A DNA stretch of 64,000 nucleotides, taken from contig NZ_PRDS01000003.1 of the NCBI RefSeq assembly GCF_002927635.1, positions 62,001 to 126,000 on the forward strand. The letters run 5' to 3'. The notes below the pieces were generated by a model. The model searched no databases, was not told the origin of the DNA, and saw only the letters and a program-made list of their open reading frames with translations. Position numbers and translations under genes: made by a program. The number at the start of each line of letters is the position of its first letter. Positions within the stretch are counted from its first letter, which is position 1. This document shows positions 56,185 to 64,000 of this stretch, one piece after another. Origin of the DNA: Albidovulum inexpectatum. Its GTDB lineage: Bacteria; Pseudomonadota; Alphaproteobacteria; Rhodobacterales; Rhodobacteraceae.

Positions 56185-56612
56185 GCGACGCGAAGACGCA
56201 AGCCCCCATGCAGGAGCCCGGTCATGACCGCGCTCTGATCCGCGCCCGCAGGCTGGCCCGGCTGCTGGACGCGCGACTGGGCATCCCCGGGACAAGGCTG
56301 CGGTTCGGGCTGGATTCGATCCTGGGGCTTGTCCCCGGCTTGGGCGACGTCGCAACCCTGGCTGCGGGGGCTTATATCCTGCATGCAGGCTGGAGGCTGG
56401 GCGTGCCATGGCCCGGTCTTGCCCGGATGGCGGGCAACCTCGCGCTGGACGCGGTGGTGGGCTCGGTTCCCCTGCTTGGGGACGTTTTCGATTTCGCGTT
56501 CAAGGCAAATCTGCGCAACGTCGCCGTGATCGAACGCCATCTGGCCCAGTGTTCCGGCCTCGACGCGCGCGGGCCGCGACCGGGCGCGATGGGCTATTCC
56601 TCGTCCGACTGA
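56181..56612 (+). CDS. DUF4112 domain protein
   Basis: A 143-residue protein with the DUF4112 pattern: ARRLARLLDARLGIPGTRLR, FGLDSILGLVPGLGDVATLA and LDAVVGSVPLLGDVFDFAFK followed by NLRNVAVIERHL. Two short hydrophobic segments suggest membrane association. Function unknown. It overlaps the MgtC stop by four bases, and its own end overlaps the convergent channel gene by 19 bases. Confidence 0.85.
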   Translation: MSDAKTQAPMQEPGHDRALIRARRLARLLDARLGIPGTRLRFGLDSILGLVPGLGDVATLAAGAYILHAGWRLGVPWPGLARMAGNLALDAVVGSVPLLGDVFDFAFKANLRNVAVIERHLAQCSGLDARGPRPGAMGYSSSD

Positions 56613-57973
56613 CTGTTCAGAAGGTTGCCCTCTTCACCCGCCTGACGGCGCTCTTCCTGAGCAACCGCTCGGGTGGGGTCGGCGGCGGCCTCGGGATGTG
56701 CGGCCCTGGGCAGCCTGGTCGTGACGGTCATGCCCTTCTCGGCGCCCGATGACCTTGCGTCGTCTTCGCGCGCGGGCGCGGAGGAAGAGGTAAGCGTGCC
56801 CGATTGCGACTCGAGCTTGAGCCGATAGATCGGCTCGGGCAGGCCAAAGCCGTTTTCCTCCAACGCGACCTTGGCGGCCTCGATCGCGGCGCCGCGGGCC
56901 TTGTTGAAGTCGGTGCGGGTCTGATCCACCCAGCCGGTGAAGGTCAGGACAACATTGGAATCGCCCACGTCCTGTATCCAGGCCGCTACGGGCGGATCGT
57001 TCAGCACGAAGTCAAGCCTTTCGATGGCCGCAATGCCCGTGGCAAGCGCCGTGCTGTGATCGGCTTCTGCATCGACGCCCAGCTGGAACTCGAACCGGCG
57101 GTTCGGCGCGCGCGTGTAATTGACGATCCTGCCCTTGAAGACCGTCGTATTGGGTATGCGGATATGGTTTCCGTCGGGTGAGATCAGAATTGTCGCGCGC
57201 GATGTCAGCCGGGCGACACGGCCCAGATCACCTTCGATCTCGACCAGGTCATCCGGCCGAAAGGGCTGGCGCAGGCTCAGCAGCAGCGACGCGATGAAAT
57301 TCTCGACCGTGTCGCGAACGGCAAAGCCGACCGCCAGGCCGACGAGACCCGCCGCCCCCAGGACCGCACCCAGCAGCGCGGTGGCGTTCAGGATCTCCAG
57401 CGCCACCACCACGCCCAGGATCACGAAGACAAGGCGACCGACCATGCGATAGACGTCGGCCACGAAGGAGTTGGGGGCAAGCCGTTGCCACGGAATGACA
57501 CGGACGACCAGCCATCCTCCCGTCAGCGCAATGGCAAGCCCTGCGGCGGTGGCAACCAGCAGCACGGGCAGGCTGGCCAGGATGTCGCGCCCCCGCGCGG
57601 CAAGACGATCCCATGCAGGCGCCAGACGTTGCTCGATATCGCCGCCGATCTCGGTTGCGTTCTCGACGGCGACGACACCTTCGATACGCCCGGCCAGCTC
57701 TTCCAGCTGCGCCTTTGACGTGGCGTCCAGGACCGTTCCTTCCAGTCGTACGACACCATCGGACACGGTAACGGTGACCTCATCGTACTGGCCGAGAGCC
57801 TCCAGGATGTGACGCAGGCGCGTGGAAATCTGTTCGTCCAGCTTGCCATCGCCACCATCCAGCGCGATCGGCGCAGGCTCGGCCGGCGGCTGGTCCTGCG
57901 CCATGGCGCCGGATGTGCCAAGCCCGACCAGCGCCAAACCGGCGACAAGGATCAGGACGCGAAGTCGGGTCAT
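56594..57973 (-). CDS. BON-domain mechanosensitive (MscS-type) channel
   Basis: A 459-residue membrane protein with a signal or first helix (VLILVAGLALVGLGTSGAMA), then a BON domain (about 45-110; ILEALGQYDEVTVTVSDGVV), which in other proteins binds phospholipid. Three membrane helices follow, with the MscS pore pattern GAVLGAAGLVGLAVGFAVRD. The MscS beta and C-terminal domains end it (GDLGRVARLTSRATILISPD; IPNTTVFKGRIVNYTR). It opens under membrane tension. It overlaps the DUF2254 stop by four bases and shares its EcfG promoter. Confidence 0.9.
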   Translation of the reverse strand: MTRLRVLILVAGLALVGLGTSGAMAQDQPPAEPAPIALDGGDGKLDEQISTRLRHILEALGQYDEVTVTVSDGVVRLEGTVLDATSKAQLEELAGRIEGVVAVENATEIGGDIEQRLAPAWDRLAARGRDILASLPVLLVATAAGLAIALTGGWLVVRVIPWQRLAPNSFVADVYRMVGRLVFVILGVVVALEILNATALLGAVLGAAGLVGLAVGFAVRDTVENFIASLLLSLRQPFRPDDLVEIEGDLGRVARLTSRATILISPDGNHIRIPNTTVFKGRIVNYTRAPNRRFEFQLGVDAEADHSTALATGIAAIERLDFVLNDPPVAAWIQDVGDSNVVLTFTGWVDQTRTDFNKARGAAIEAAKVALEENGFGLPEPIYRLKLESQSGTLTSSSAPAREDDARSSGAEKGMTVTTRLPRAAHPEAAADPTRAVAQEERRQAGEEGNLLNSQSDEE

Positions 57974-59190
57974 GGGGTTTCCTCCGCTTTCAGTTGGTGC
58001 GCCAGGCGCGCGGCCGCCTTCGCGATTTCACCGCCCGCCTGATCTTGCAGACGCCGCAGGATGTCCGACAGGGCCGCGCGCGCGATCGCGTCCTGCCGCG
58101 CATAGGGCAGGCAGGCGCCCAGCGATCTTTCGACCAGATCCTCAGGGCGGGGAGCGGGCAGGACCAGCAGCGCGGGCGGAGTGTCGATCTGTCCGATTCC
58201 CTCGCGCGCGGCGCGCAGCAGGGCTGCCATCATCCAGTCCATGCAATAGACCGCCGTGTAGGGGTCGTTGATACCCGGCGACAACGCCCGAACCGCGACC
58301 TCGACCAGCTGATCGATCAGAAATCCGACATCCTGTTCCTCGGTCCGGTCGTCTCCAATGGCCAATGTCGCCTGCAGTCGCTGGATCAGGTCGTCCGACC
58401 TTTCTGCGCCGACGATCTCGAACGCGGGGTCGTCGGCCGATACGAATCGGCCCGGCGGCGGCAACAGGGTGATCCGCGCGCCCGCATCGACCGCGATCTG
58501 CGCCATGCCGTCGGGATCGTAGGCCTGGATATGGCCGCTTGTGCCTGCGGGGGCGTGCCAGATGGGCGCATCACGTACCGGAGACAACCCCTGGGCGCAT
58601 TCGGGGATCTGGGGAACGATCTCGGTCACGCGCCGGCACAATCGGCGTCCCAATGCCGAGATGATATGCGAGACGTTGATCGTTTCGGGCACGTGGTGGA
58701 CGAAGAAGATCATCGTGCCCACCGACAGAAACGCCATCACGATGGCAATCAGCAAGGAAATGCGCGGCACATAGGCCCCCGTGCCGTCCGGGCCGCGCGC
58801 CTCGACCCCGCGCAGGACAAGCATCGCAAAGACGAAGGTGGCGATGAGAATCCCCAGGCTCCACTGGCTGCCCCGATCGCGCATGAAGTTCCCGATCAGG
58901 CGCGGGCCGTATTGGCCCGATGCAAAGGTCACCGCGACCATCGTGATCGAAAACATCATGCCCGCAACGCCGATGCTGCTGGATGCGATCAGGCTGAGCG
59001 TGTTGCGCGCATCCTCGGGCGCCGAGACCAGCCTGTCGCCCAGAAAATCCTCGACCCAGGGCAGGGCATCGATCCATGCTAGCCCTTCGGCGGCGATCCC
59101 CGCAACAAGCGCAAGGCCCGCCGGCACGGCCCAGTAGCTGGCGCGGATCTCATAGATGATCTTGCGCAGCCGAGCGCTGGAAAGCTTCAT
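57970..59190 (-). CDS. DUF2254 family membrane protein
   Basis: A 406-residue protein with four membrane helices in the first 150 residues. The family core is GVAGMMFSITMVAVTFASGQ followed by YGPRLIGNFMRDRGSQWSLG. A large soluble C-terminal part contains DVGFLIDQLVEVAVRALSPG and INDPYTAVYCMDW. Function unknown. I chose MKLSSARL at 59190 (AAGGGAC upstream) rather than 59214. First gene of an EcfG-driven operon with the MscS-type channel, which suggests an envelope stress role. Confidence 0.87.
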   Translation of the reverse strand: MKLSSARLRKIIYEIRASYWAVPAGLALVAGIAAEGLAWIDALPWVEDFLGDRLVSAPEDARNTLSLIASSSIGVAGMMFSITMVAVTFASGQYGPRLIGNFMRDRGSQWSLGILIATFVFAMLVLRGVEARGPDGTGAYVPRISLLIAIVMAFLSVGTMIFFVHHVPETINVSHIISALGRRLCRRVTEIVPQIPECAQGLSPVRDAPIWHAPAGTSGHIQAYDPDGMAQIAVDAGARITLLPPPGRFVSADDPAFEIVGAERSDDLIQRLQATLAIGDDRTEEQDVGFLIDQLVEVAVRALSPGINDPYTAVYCMDWMMAALLRAAREGIGQIDTPPALLVLPAPRPEDLVERSLGACLPYARQDAIARAALSDILRRLQDQAGGEIAKAAARLAHQLKAEETP

Positions 59191-59247
59191 GTCCCTTGCC
59201 CCTTTGCACCGCAATCTTGCGTGATTCCGCGCAGCATCCCGTCAGGT

Positions 59248-59272
59248 AACGTACGCCGAACGGTTTGGTTCC
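59248..59272 (-). promoter_or_regulatory. EcfG-type stress promoter of the DUF2254-mechanosensitive channel operon
   Basis: On the minus strand GGAAC (59272-59268), 16 bases, then CGTT (59251-59248), 58 bases before the start. Confidence 0.85.
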
Positions 59273-59296
59273 CCAAAAAAATATTGCGATCCGAGC

Positions 59297-59322
59297 GGAA
59301 CTGCCGCGCAGGGCGGCACGTT
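59297..59322 (+). promoter_or_regulatory. EcfG-type stress promoter of the PLDc_N-yihY-dps operon
   Basis: GGAAC (59297-59301), 17 bases, then CGTT (59319-59322). The untranslated leader would be about 120 bases. Divergent from the DUF2254 promoter. Confidence 0.78.
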
Positions 59323-59451
59323 TTCCTTGTGCAAATTGTCGGGTCGGATCGCCGCGCGAATATCGGTCAGCCGATATGAGCATTCGCAGTCACGCGACCG
59401 GGCCGGCCTGGATCCAACGCGCGAACGGGCGCAACATCAAGGAGACGTTCC

Positions 59452-59643
59452 ATGTTTGAATATGCCGGTATCGGAGGCTTCATCCTGCTGGTTCTGGATG
59501 TCTGGGCGATCGTTTCGATCCTGTCGTCCTCTTCCAGCACGGGCAACAAGGTCCTGTGGACATTGCTGGTGATCCTGCTGCCCCTTGTCGGCTTCATCAT
59601 CTGGCTGATTGCCGGGCCACGTTCTGCGCGCGCGGGCGCGTGA
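59452..59643 (+). CDS. Small two-helix membrane protein (PLDc_N type)
   Basis: A 63-residue protein with two membrane helices (GIGGFILLVLDVWAIVSILS; VLWTLLVILLPLVGFIIWLI). The second helix ends in WLIAGPR, the mark of the phospholipase D N-terminal (PLDc_N) family, normally fused to cardiolipin synthases but here alone. GGAGACG precedes the start. First gene of an EcfG operon with yihY and dps. A link to the phospholipase D-like protein at 48367-49944, which lacks this domain, is possible. Confidence 0.82.
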   Translation: MFEYAGIGGFILLVLDVWAIVSILSSSSSTGNKVLWTLLVILLPLVGFIIWLIAGPRSARAGA

Positions 59644-59662
59644 GTTGGCGGCATCGACCGGG

Positions 59663-60535
59663 ATGAGCAGGCCACGGGAAATCTGGGCGTTCACCCGCGC
59701 GGTGATCGATACGATGTCCGCCAAGCGGATCCCGTTGATCGCGTCGGGTGTCGCCTTCCACGCGATGTTCGCGTTGTTTCCTGCCCTTACGGCCCTGATC
59801 ACATTGTGGGGGATTTTCGCCGATCCCGCGATCGTGCGGGCTCAGATCGAAGCCTTTGACGCAGTCATGCCCCCTGACATCCGGAATCTGGTAACAGATC
59901 AGCTGACTTCGATCGCGGCGTCGCGGCCCCAGACCTTGGGATGGGCCGGGCTTGCGTCGGTTCTGCTGTCGATCTGGTCGGCCAGGGCCGGGACTGCCGC
60001 GCTGATCCAAGGGCTGAATGCCATTCACGAAGTGCCGGACCGGTCGATGCTGAACCATTATCGGGCGACGATCGGCCTGACGGCGGCGCTGGTCGCCATT
60101 GCGATCGTGGTTCTGGCCGCCGTCGTCGCGCTTCCGGTCGTGCTGGCTTTCCTTCCGCTTGGGCCGCTTGCCGAAATCGTGCTGCAAACCCTGCGTTGGG
60201 TCGTGCTGGCCGCGATCATGATCGGTGGGGCAGGGATCGTCTATCGCATCGGCCCGAACCGTGATGACCAGGACATGTCCTGGCTGAGCCCCGGCGCGAT
60301 CATCGCGGTTCTGGCCTGGCTGGTCGTGTCGGCGGCGTTCTCGATCTATCTGGGTCGGTTTGGATCCTACAACCAGACTTATGGAACGCTGGGCGCGGTC
60401 ATCGCGTTGATGATGTGGCTGTACCTGTCGGCGCTGCTGCTGCTTCTGGGCGCGGCGATCAACATGCAGATCCGTGCCAACCGGCGAACCGGGGCCGGTA
60501 CGCCAACCACAACCGGAAAGGAGATACAGACATGA
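59663..60535 (+). CDS. YihY/BrkB family inner-membrane protein
   Basis: A 290-residue protein with six membrane helices and the YihY pattern: RIPLIASGVAFHAMFALFPA, LASVLLSIWSARAGTAALIQ with GLNAIHEV, and YGTLGAVIALMMWLYLSALL with LLLGAAIN. Often called virulence factor BrkB. A transport role is suspected but unproven. The ATG at 59663 follows the previous stop by 19 bases. The stop overlaps the dps start. Confidence 0.9.
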   Translation: MSRPREIWAFTRAVIDTMSAKRIPLIASGVAFHAMFALFPALTALITLWGIFADPAIVRAQIEAFDAVMPPDIRNLVTDQLTSIAASRPQTLGWAGLASVLLSIWSARAGTAALIQGLNAIHEVPDRSMLNHYRATIGLTAALVAIAIVVLAAVVALPVVLAFLPLGPLAEIVLQTLRWVVLAAIMIGGAGIVYRIGPNRDDQDMSWLSPGAIIAVLAWLVVSAAFSIYLGRFGSYNQTYGTLGAVIALMMWLYLSALLLLLGAAINMQIRANRRTGAGTPTTTGKEIQT

Positions 60536-61029
60536 GTGACAAGCTGGACATCACACCGTCGAACGAAAAGGTCGATACGGGGGTCGAAAAGGCGTCCGCC
60601 ATCGCCAGCGAACTGGCCAAGGTGCTGGCCGATACCTATAGGCTGGTCTTCAAGACCCATGCCTATCACTGGAATGTCGAGGGTCCGCTGTTCTACTCGA
60701 TCCATAACCTGACCGAGGCGCAGTACGAGGACATGTTTACCGCCGCCGATGAGCTGGCCGAACGTATCCGGGCCCTGGGCAAACTTGCCCCGGCGCGGTT
60801 GGCGGATGTCACCAAGGCCTCCGTCATCAAGGATGCCGACGATCTGCCGTCGGCGATCGCGATGTGCGAGGAACTGGCCAGGGATCATGAGCGCGTGGCC
60901 AAGCGATTCCATGACGTGATCAAGGTTGCCGAGGACAACAACGATCCGGTCACGGCCGATCTGGCCACGGCGCGCTCGGCCTTTCACGAACAGGCGGCGT
61001 GGATGCTGCGCGCGATCGCCAAAAGCTGA
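60532..61029 (+). CDS. dps: Dps-family ferritin-like DNA protection protein
   Basis: A 165-residue protein expected to form a 12-subunit shell that oxidises and stores iron with peroxide, shielding DNA. The intersubunit ferroxidase ligands lie in KTHAYHWNVEGPLFYSIHNL and EDMFTAADELAERIRALG (His, His, Asp, Glu pattern intact). Good AAAGGAG site. Third gene of the operon and followed by a strong terminator. Typical general-stress effector. Confidence 0.93.
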   Translation: MSDKLDITPSNEKVDTGVEKASAIASELAKVLADTYRLVFKTHAYHWNVEGPLFYSIHNLTEAQYEDMFTAADELAERIRALGKLAPARLADVTKASVIKDADDLPSAIAMCEELARDHERVAKRFHDVIKVAEDNNDPVTADLATARSAFHEQAAWMLRAIAKS

Positions 61030-61047
61030 ACAATATCAAATGTATGC

Positions 61048-61079
61048 AAAAAGGCCGGGCGGCGATGCCCGGCCTTTTT
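61048..61079 (+). terminator. Terminator after dps
   Basis: AAAAAGGCCGGGC (61048-61060) pairs perfectly with GCCCGGCCTTTTT (61067-61079) around a six-base loop. A textbook intrinsic terminator, able to work on both strands. Confidence 0.93.
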
Positions 61080-61125
61080 CTTGCGCGGATCGGTGCGCGA
61101 TGACCCGATGAATCGGCCGGCGACA

Positions 61126-61150
61126 GGAACCCTTGCTCGGCTGGGGCGTT
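61126..61150 (+). promoter_or_regulatory. EcfG-type stress promoter of the 61218-63149 operon
   Basis: GGAAC (61126-61130), 16 bases, then CGTT (61147-61150), 68 bases before the first start. Confidence 0.85.
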
Positions 61151-61217
61151 GTCCTTGTGAACGGCGCGACGAACGGCGCCTTTGCCCGAAATGGCCCAGC
61201 CAAGGAGGAACCCCATC

Positions 61218-61772
61218 ATGACCGATCGCAGGAACAAGACGATTCACGACAAAGAGGACGATCTGACGACCGAAGGCGTGGCTGAAAAGGTCGCCAGTGA
61301 AGCGGCCAAGGCGCGCGAGGCCGTCAAGGACAAGGCCCAGCAAGCCGCCGAGATGGCGCGAACGAAGGCCCGCGAGGTCGCCGACACAGCCCGCGACACC
61401 GCCGCGGACCGGGTGGAAACGGCCGCCGAGGCCGCCGAAGCCGCGAGCGAACGCCTGCCCGCGGGTTCGCTAGAGGAGCGGGCGATGGAGAGGGTGGCCT
61501 CGAGCATTCGGGACGCCGCGCAAGCGATCTCGCAGACCCGCCTTGACGCCGTGCTGGGCGATGTCGAACGCATCGCGCGCCGCAACCCGGTTGCCTTTGC
61601 CGCAACCGCCGCGGTCCTGGGCTTTGCCGTGGCGCGCATGGTCAAGGCCAGCGAGCGCCGCGCACATGATCCCGACCATTCTGGCGGGCCGGACTGGAAG
61701 CGCCCGTTGCCGACGGCGACCAGCCCCGCGGCCTATCGCGGCAGCCAGTTGCCGCGGAGGGTGGGGCAATGA
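61218..61772 (+). CDS. Amphipathic-helix stress protein (LEA/YtxH-like)
   Basis: A 184-residue protein dominated by Ala/Lys/Glu/Asp amphipathic helix repeats of the LEA/apolipoprotein type (EAAKAREAVKDKAQQAAEMA and on, about 25-85). A single hydrophobic helix near 125-140 follows (NPVAFAATAAVLGFAVARMV), as in DUF883/YtxH-type membrane-surface proteins. No signal peptide. AAGGAGG precedes the start. First gene of a three-gene EcfG operon with a holin-like protein and a DUF3618 protein. Confidence 0.72.
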   Translation: MTDRRNKTIHDKEDDLTTEGVAEKVASEAAKAREAVKDKAQQAAEMARTKAREVADTARDTAADRVETAAEAAEAASERLPAGSLEERAMERVASSIRDAAQAISQTRLDAVLGDVERIARRNPVAFAATAAVLGFAVARMVKASERRAHDPDHSGGPDWKRPLPTATSPAAYRGSQLPRRVGQ

Positions 61773-62170
61773 ACCACGATCCGCGCGAGGCACCGAGTTT
61801 CGGCATGCTGGCCGCTCGGGTCATCGATCATGTGACCGGATTGGTCCGCAAGGAAATCCGGCTGGCGCGGGCCGAAGCGGCCGAGAAGCTGAGGGTCGCG
61901 CGGCGTGGGATCGTGAACCTTGTCGCCGCTGCGATCATGGCCCTGGTCGGGCTGATCGTTCTGTCCGATGCGGCCGTGGCGGCCCTGGTGATCGAAGGGG
62001 GCATTGCGCCCCATTGGGCTGCCCTGATCGTTGCGGGTGCGATCCTGATCATCGCGATTGTACTGGGTCTGAACGCGCGCGCCGCACTTTCGCCCGACAC
62101 CCTGAAACCTCAACGCACGCTAAGGCAGCTTGGCCTTGGCGACAAGACCAAGGAGACAAGACATGGCTGA
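61769..62170 (+). CDS. Phage_holin_3_6-type membrane protein
   Basis: A 133-residue protein with an amphipathic N-terminus (HVTGLVRKEIRLARAEAAEK preceded by VID) and two membrane helices (NLVAAAIMALVGLIVLSDAA; WAALIVAGAILIIAIVLGLN). This is the Phage_holin_3_6/YqjE family, which is not a phage protein in this setting but a small stress or envelope protein usually beside YqjD/DUF883 and DUF3618 genes. It overlaps both neighbours (four and eight bases). Confidence 0.82.
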   Translation: MNHDPREAPSFGMLAARVIDHVTGLVRKEIRLARAEAAEKLRVARRGIVNLVAAAIMALVGLIVLSDAAVAALVIEGGIAPHWAALIVAGAILIIAIVLGLNARAALSPDTLKPQRTLRQLGLGDKTKETRHG

Positions 62171-63149
62171 AGCCACCCTTACCCCTGACCAGATTGAACG
62201 TGAAATCGAAGCCGAGCGCGGAGCCTTGCGTCGCACGCTCCAGGATGCAGCCCAGCTTGTACCGGGATCGGCAATGGCCGGCGATGTCCAGAAAGCGCTT
62301 GGCCGTTTGGCCGAAGACGCGGCCGAGCGCCTTCCGCGCACGATCCGTGACAACCCTTTGCCCGCGGCACTGATCGCCGCCGGTGTGGGCTGGCTGACAT
62401 GGTCGCTGCTGCGCGGTGATCGCGACGGCGCGACCGGTGAAGGCACGGGTGGAGCTTATGGCTTTGTCGGCGAAGGCCAGGCAGCGCGCCCGCGCGTCGC
62501 CAGCGCTTCGGGCGCGGTTGCCGCGCCCTTGGATGACAGTGACGACCGGTTCTCTGAAAGCGCCCGCGCCGACACCAGCATCGCAACGCGCGCCCAGCAG
62601 ATTGCCGAAGACTGGGGTGAGCGGCTGTCCGGGAATGCCGAGGCCCTGTCCCAATGGCTGAGCGAGGGGACCGAGAAGATGTCGGAAGCCGCTCGGGCGC
62701 GTGTCATCGCTGCGCGGCAAAAGGCCTTGGACGCCCAGGTTCAAATGGAGCGCGCAGCCCGCAATGCGCGCCGGCAGATCTCGCGCACGGTCGAACAACA
62801 GCCGCTGCTGCCGGGCGTCGTTGGCTTCGTTGCCGGCCTTGTCCTTGGCGCCGTGATGCCCTCGACCCGGCGTGAGGATGAAATGTTGGGCCCATGGCGG
62901 GATCGTGCCTTTGACGAGGCGGAACGGATTTTCCGCGAGGAGTCGCAAAAACTGGCCCGCGTCGCCGAAGCGACGGTCGAGGAGGGGCGCAAGATCCTGG
63001 ACGAGACTCTGGAAACCGCGCGCGAGTCTGTCCCCGAAGGCGACAAGGCCGTCGAAGGCGCGCTCGACAAGACGAAATCGGCCGCCGAACGCCTGGCCGA
63101 GACAGCACGACACGAGGCCGAGCGCCAGAACCTCGGCAAGATCGGCTGA
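62163..63149 (+). CDS. DUF3618 domain envelope protein
   Basis: A 328-residue protein starting with the DUF3618 motif (TPDQIEREIEAERGALRRTL). It has a short hydrophobic helix near 60-80 (NPLPAALIAAGVGWLTWSLL), a disordered linker, a helical region (about 150-220) and a second hydrophobic segment (GVVGFVAGLVLGAVMP, near 225). A long Glu/Lys/Ala amphipathic tail closes it. Probably membrane-bound through the two hydrophobic segments. The ATG at 62163 has GGAG. Function unknown, likely envelope stress. Confidence 0.78.
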   Translation: MAEATLTPDQIEREIEAERGALRRTLQDAAQLVPGSAMAGDVQKALGRLAEDAAERLPRTIRDNPLPAALIAAGVGWLTWSLLRGDRDGATGEGTGGAYGFVGEGQAARPRVASASGAVAAPLDDSDDRFSESARADTSIATRAQQIAEDWGERLSGNAEALSQWLSEGTEKMSEAARARVIAARQKALDAQVQMERAARNARRQISRTVEQQPLLPGVVGFVAGLVLGAVMPSTRREDEMLGPWRDRAFDEAERIFREESQKLARVAEATVEEGRKILDETLETARESVPEGDKAVEGALDKTKSAAERLAETARHEAERQNLGKIG

Positions 63150-63174
63150 TCGCGCGTCCAGACGGACATGTGGG

Positions 63175-63203
63175 AAGGCCGCCGGTCTCGGGCCGGCGGC
63201 CTT
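63175..63203 (+). terminator. Terminator after the DUF3618 gene
   Basis: AAGGCCGCCGG (63175-63185) pairs perfectly with CCGGCGGCCTT (63193-63203) around a seven-base loop. The remaining bases to 63326 show no gene. Confidence 0.8.
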
Positions 63204-63326
63204 CGTGTGCGTTGACGATTTGCGTTGTCGGGCCGTGCCGCGTTGCGCGGTCTGAGAGCGCCGTTCGACCGGATCGGGGACCGGCCATGAGAAACACCCG
63301 CCGGTTGTCCCGAAGGGGGAACGGCC

Positions 63327-64000
63327 TCATGGTAAACCGCTGCCGACGTGCTGGCCGGAAAGGCGATCAAGATCGACAGCCTGACGGAGTGCGCCTGACC
63401 CGTCTTCAACGTGACAGCAGTCCGCGGCGGTGGGCAGCAGGTGCAGACGCGCGGCATGTGGGCGACGGAACCTTGTGACGTTCGTCTCGGCCATGGGTAC
63501 GTGCACCGGATTGGTCAGGACCAGGACGGGCAGCAATTCGGCCGCGTCGGCCTGCGCGGTCAGTTTGCCGTGCGCCGTCTTGTCCCAGAAGAACGGGCGC
63601 GTGATCCATTCGTACAGGGCCTTGTAGGACGACAAGGCCGCCAGCGGGAAATAAAGATGAAGCGTCGGCACCCATGGCATCAGGTGACGATGCGGGCTGC
63701 CGCGCGTGGCCCACAGGCCCGCAGAGATGTTCGCGGCCTCGGCCAGCAGGAACAAGCCGGTCAGCGCGACCACGATCCAGCCCGGCATGTAGGGCGAAAG
63801 GGGATGAGGCAAACCCAGTGCCAGCATCCAGAAGGACCAGAGCACCGGCGCAAGCGCCGCCTGGGACAACGACCCAAGGAACAGGATCTGGACCCCCATG
63901 AACTTCCAGGCCCCAAGTTCGCGCCAAAGCCGCAGGGGCGAGCGCATATGCGTGGCCCAGGTCACCGCGTATCCCTTTTGCCAGCGCGACCGCTGCCGTA
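63327..64000 (-). CDS. Processive family 2 glycosyltransferase, C-terminal part (truncated by window end)
   Basis: The frame runs off the right edge. Just inside it, the segment RQRSRWQKGY carries the QxxRW motif of processive inverting glycosyltransferases (cellulose-synthase-like), followed by TWATHMRSPLRLWRELG. Three or four membrane helices come next (FMGVQILFLGSLSQAALAPV; GWIVVALTGLFLLAEAANIS; LYFPLAALSSYKALYEWITR), then the usual ending FFWDKTAHGK. About 60 further residues after that are not typical of the family. The catalytic domain lies outside the window. The product polysaccharide is unknown. Confidence 0.82.
   Translation of the reverse strand, partial: RQRSRWQKGYAVTWATHMRSPLRLWRELGAWKFMGVQILFLGSLSQAALAPVLWSFWMLALGLPHPLSPYMPGWIVVALTGLFLLAEAANISAGLWATRGSPHRHLMPWVPTLHLYFPLAALSSYKALYEWITRPFFWDKTAHGKLTAQADAAELLPVLVLTNPVHVPMAETNVTRFRRPHAARLHLLPTAADCCHVEDGSGALRQAVDLDRLSGQHVGSGLP

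Noticed and set aside
55024-56409. A 461-codon minus-strand frame across the host-attachment operon as target of the orphan promoter
   Set aside because: The promoter at 55130 lies inside this frame, and the translation is Arg/His/Pro-rich shadow sequence. Only its last 17 codons lie downstream.
61769-62170. Holin-like protein as a sign of prophage
   Set aside because: No other phage genes are near. This holin family is a common chromosomal companion of DUF883/DUF3618 stress proteins and here lies in an EcfG operon.

Overview
The window is a GC-rich, densely coding chromosomal segment of an alphaproteobacterium, most likely a Rhodobacterales member such as Paracoccus or a close relative. The reasons are the PhyR-NepR-EcfG stress system, a SAM-II riboswitch ahead of metZ, the glyQ-small ORF-glyS layout, the alphaproteobacterial ribosomal protein L28 and the nrdR-ribD pair. 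I infer the genus from gene content only. There is no rRNA, tRNA, CRISPR array, insertion sequence or prophage that I can recognise.

Layout. Positions 1-6067 hold a division and cell-wall operon (ftsL end, ftsI, murE, murF, mraY) that stops after mraY. Positions 6147-33000 are housekeeping: a DUF616 protein, a YjbQ protein, nrdR-ribD, a GST, riboswitch-controlled metZ, folE2, two tandem trkH genes, a degenerate protease-like exported protein, glyQ/glyS, rpmB, copper-chaperone-type genes, pyrD, a 5'-nucleotidase-type phosphoesterase, metG, an MFS carrier, an orphan ImuA-like gene, an aldo/keto reductase and a lipocalin.

Positions 33073-46587 look like one accessory system. An outer-membrane TolC-family lipoprotein faces a type I secretion adaptor and ABC exporter. 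Upstream of these lie two large acidic proteins without recognisable RTX repeats. Across a 710-base AT-richer intergenic region is a LuxR-type regulator with a degenerate receiver, followed by an unknown protein and a membrane-anchored AAA/SEL1/beta-domain fusion with Arg in place of the Walker A Lys. An exported coiled-coil protein is convergent. I read this as regulated secretion of an unusual surface or matrix protein. The function is inference.

Positions 46884-63149 form a general-stress-response island. The core regulators (HisKA_2 kinase, EcfG sigma factor, NepR anti-sigma, PhyR anti-anti-sigma) sit among csbD, an AI-2E-family permease, a phospholipase D-like protein, a host-attachment/MgtC/DUF4112 operon, DUF2254 and mechanosensitive channel genes, a PLDc_N-YihY-Dps operon and an envelope operon. 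I found ten matches to the EcfG promoter (GGAAC, 16 or 17 bases, CGTT). Nine lie ahead of transcription units in this island. One points into a region with no recognised gene and may drive a small RNA. The window ends inside a family 2 glycosyltransferase.
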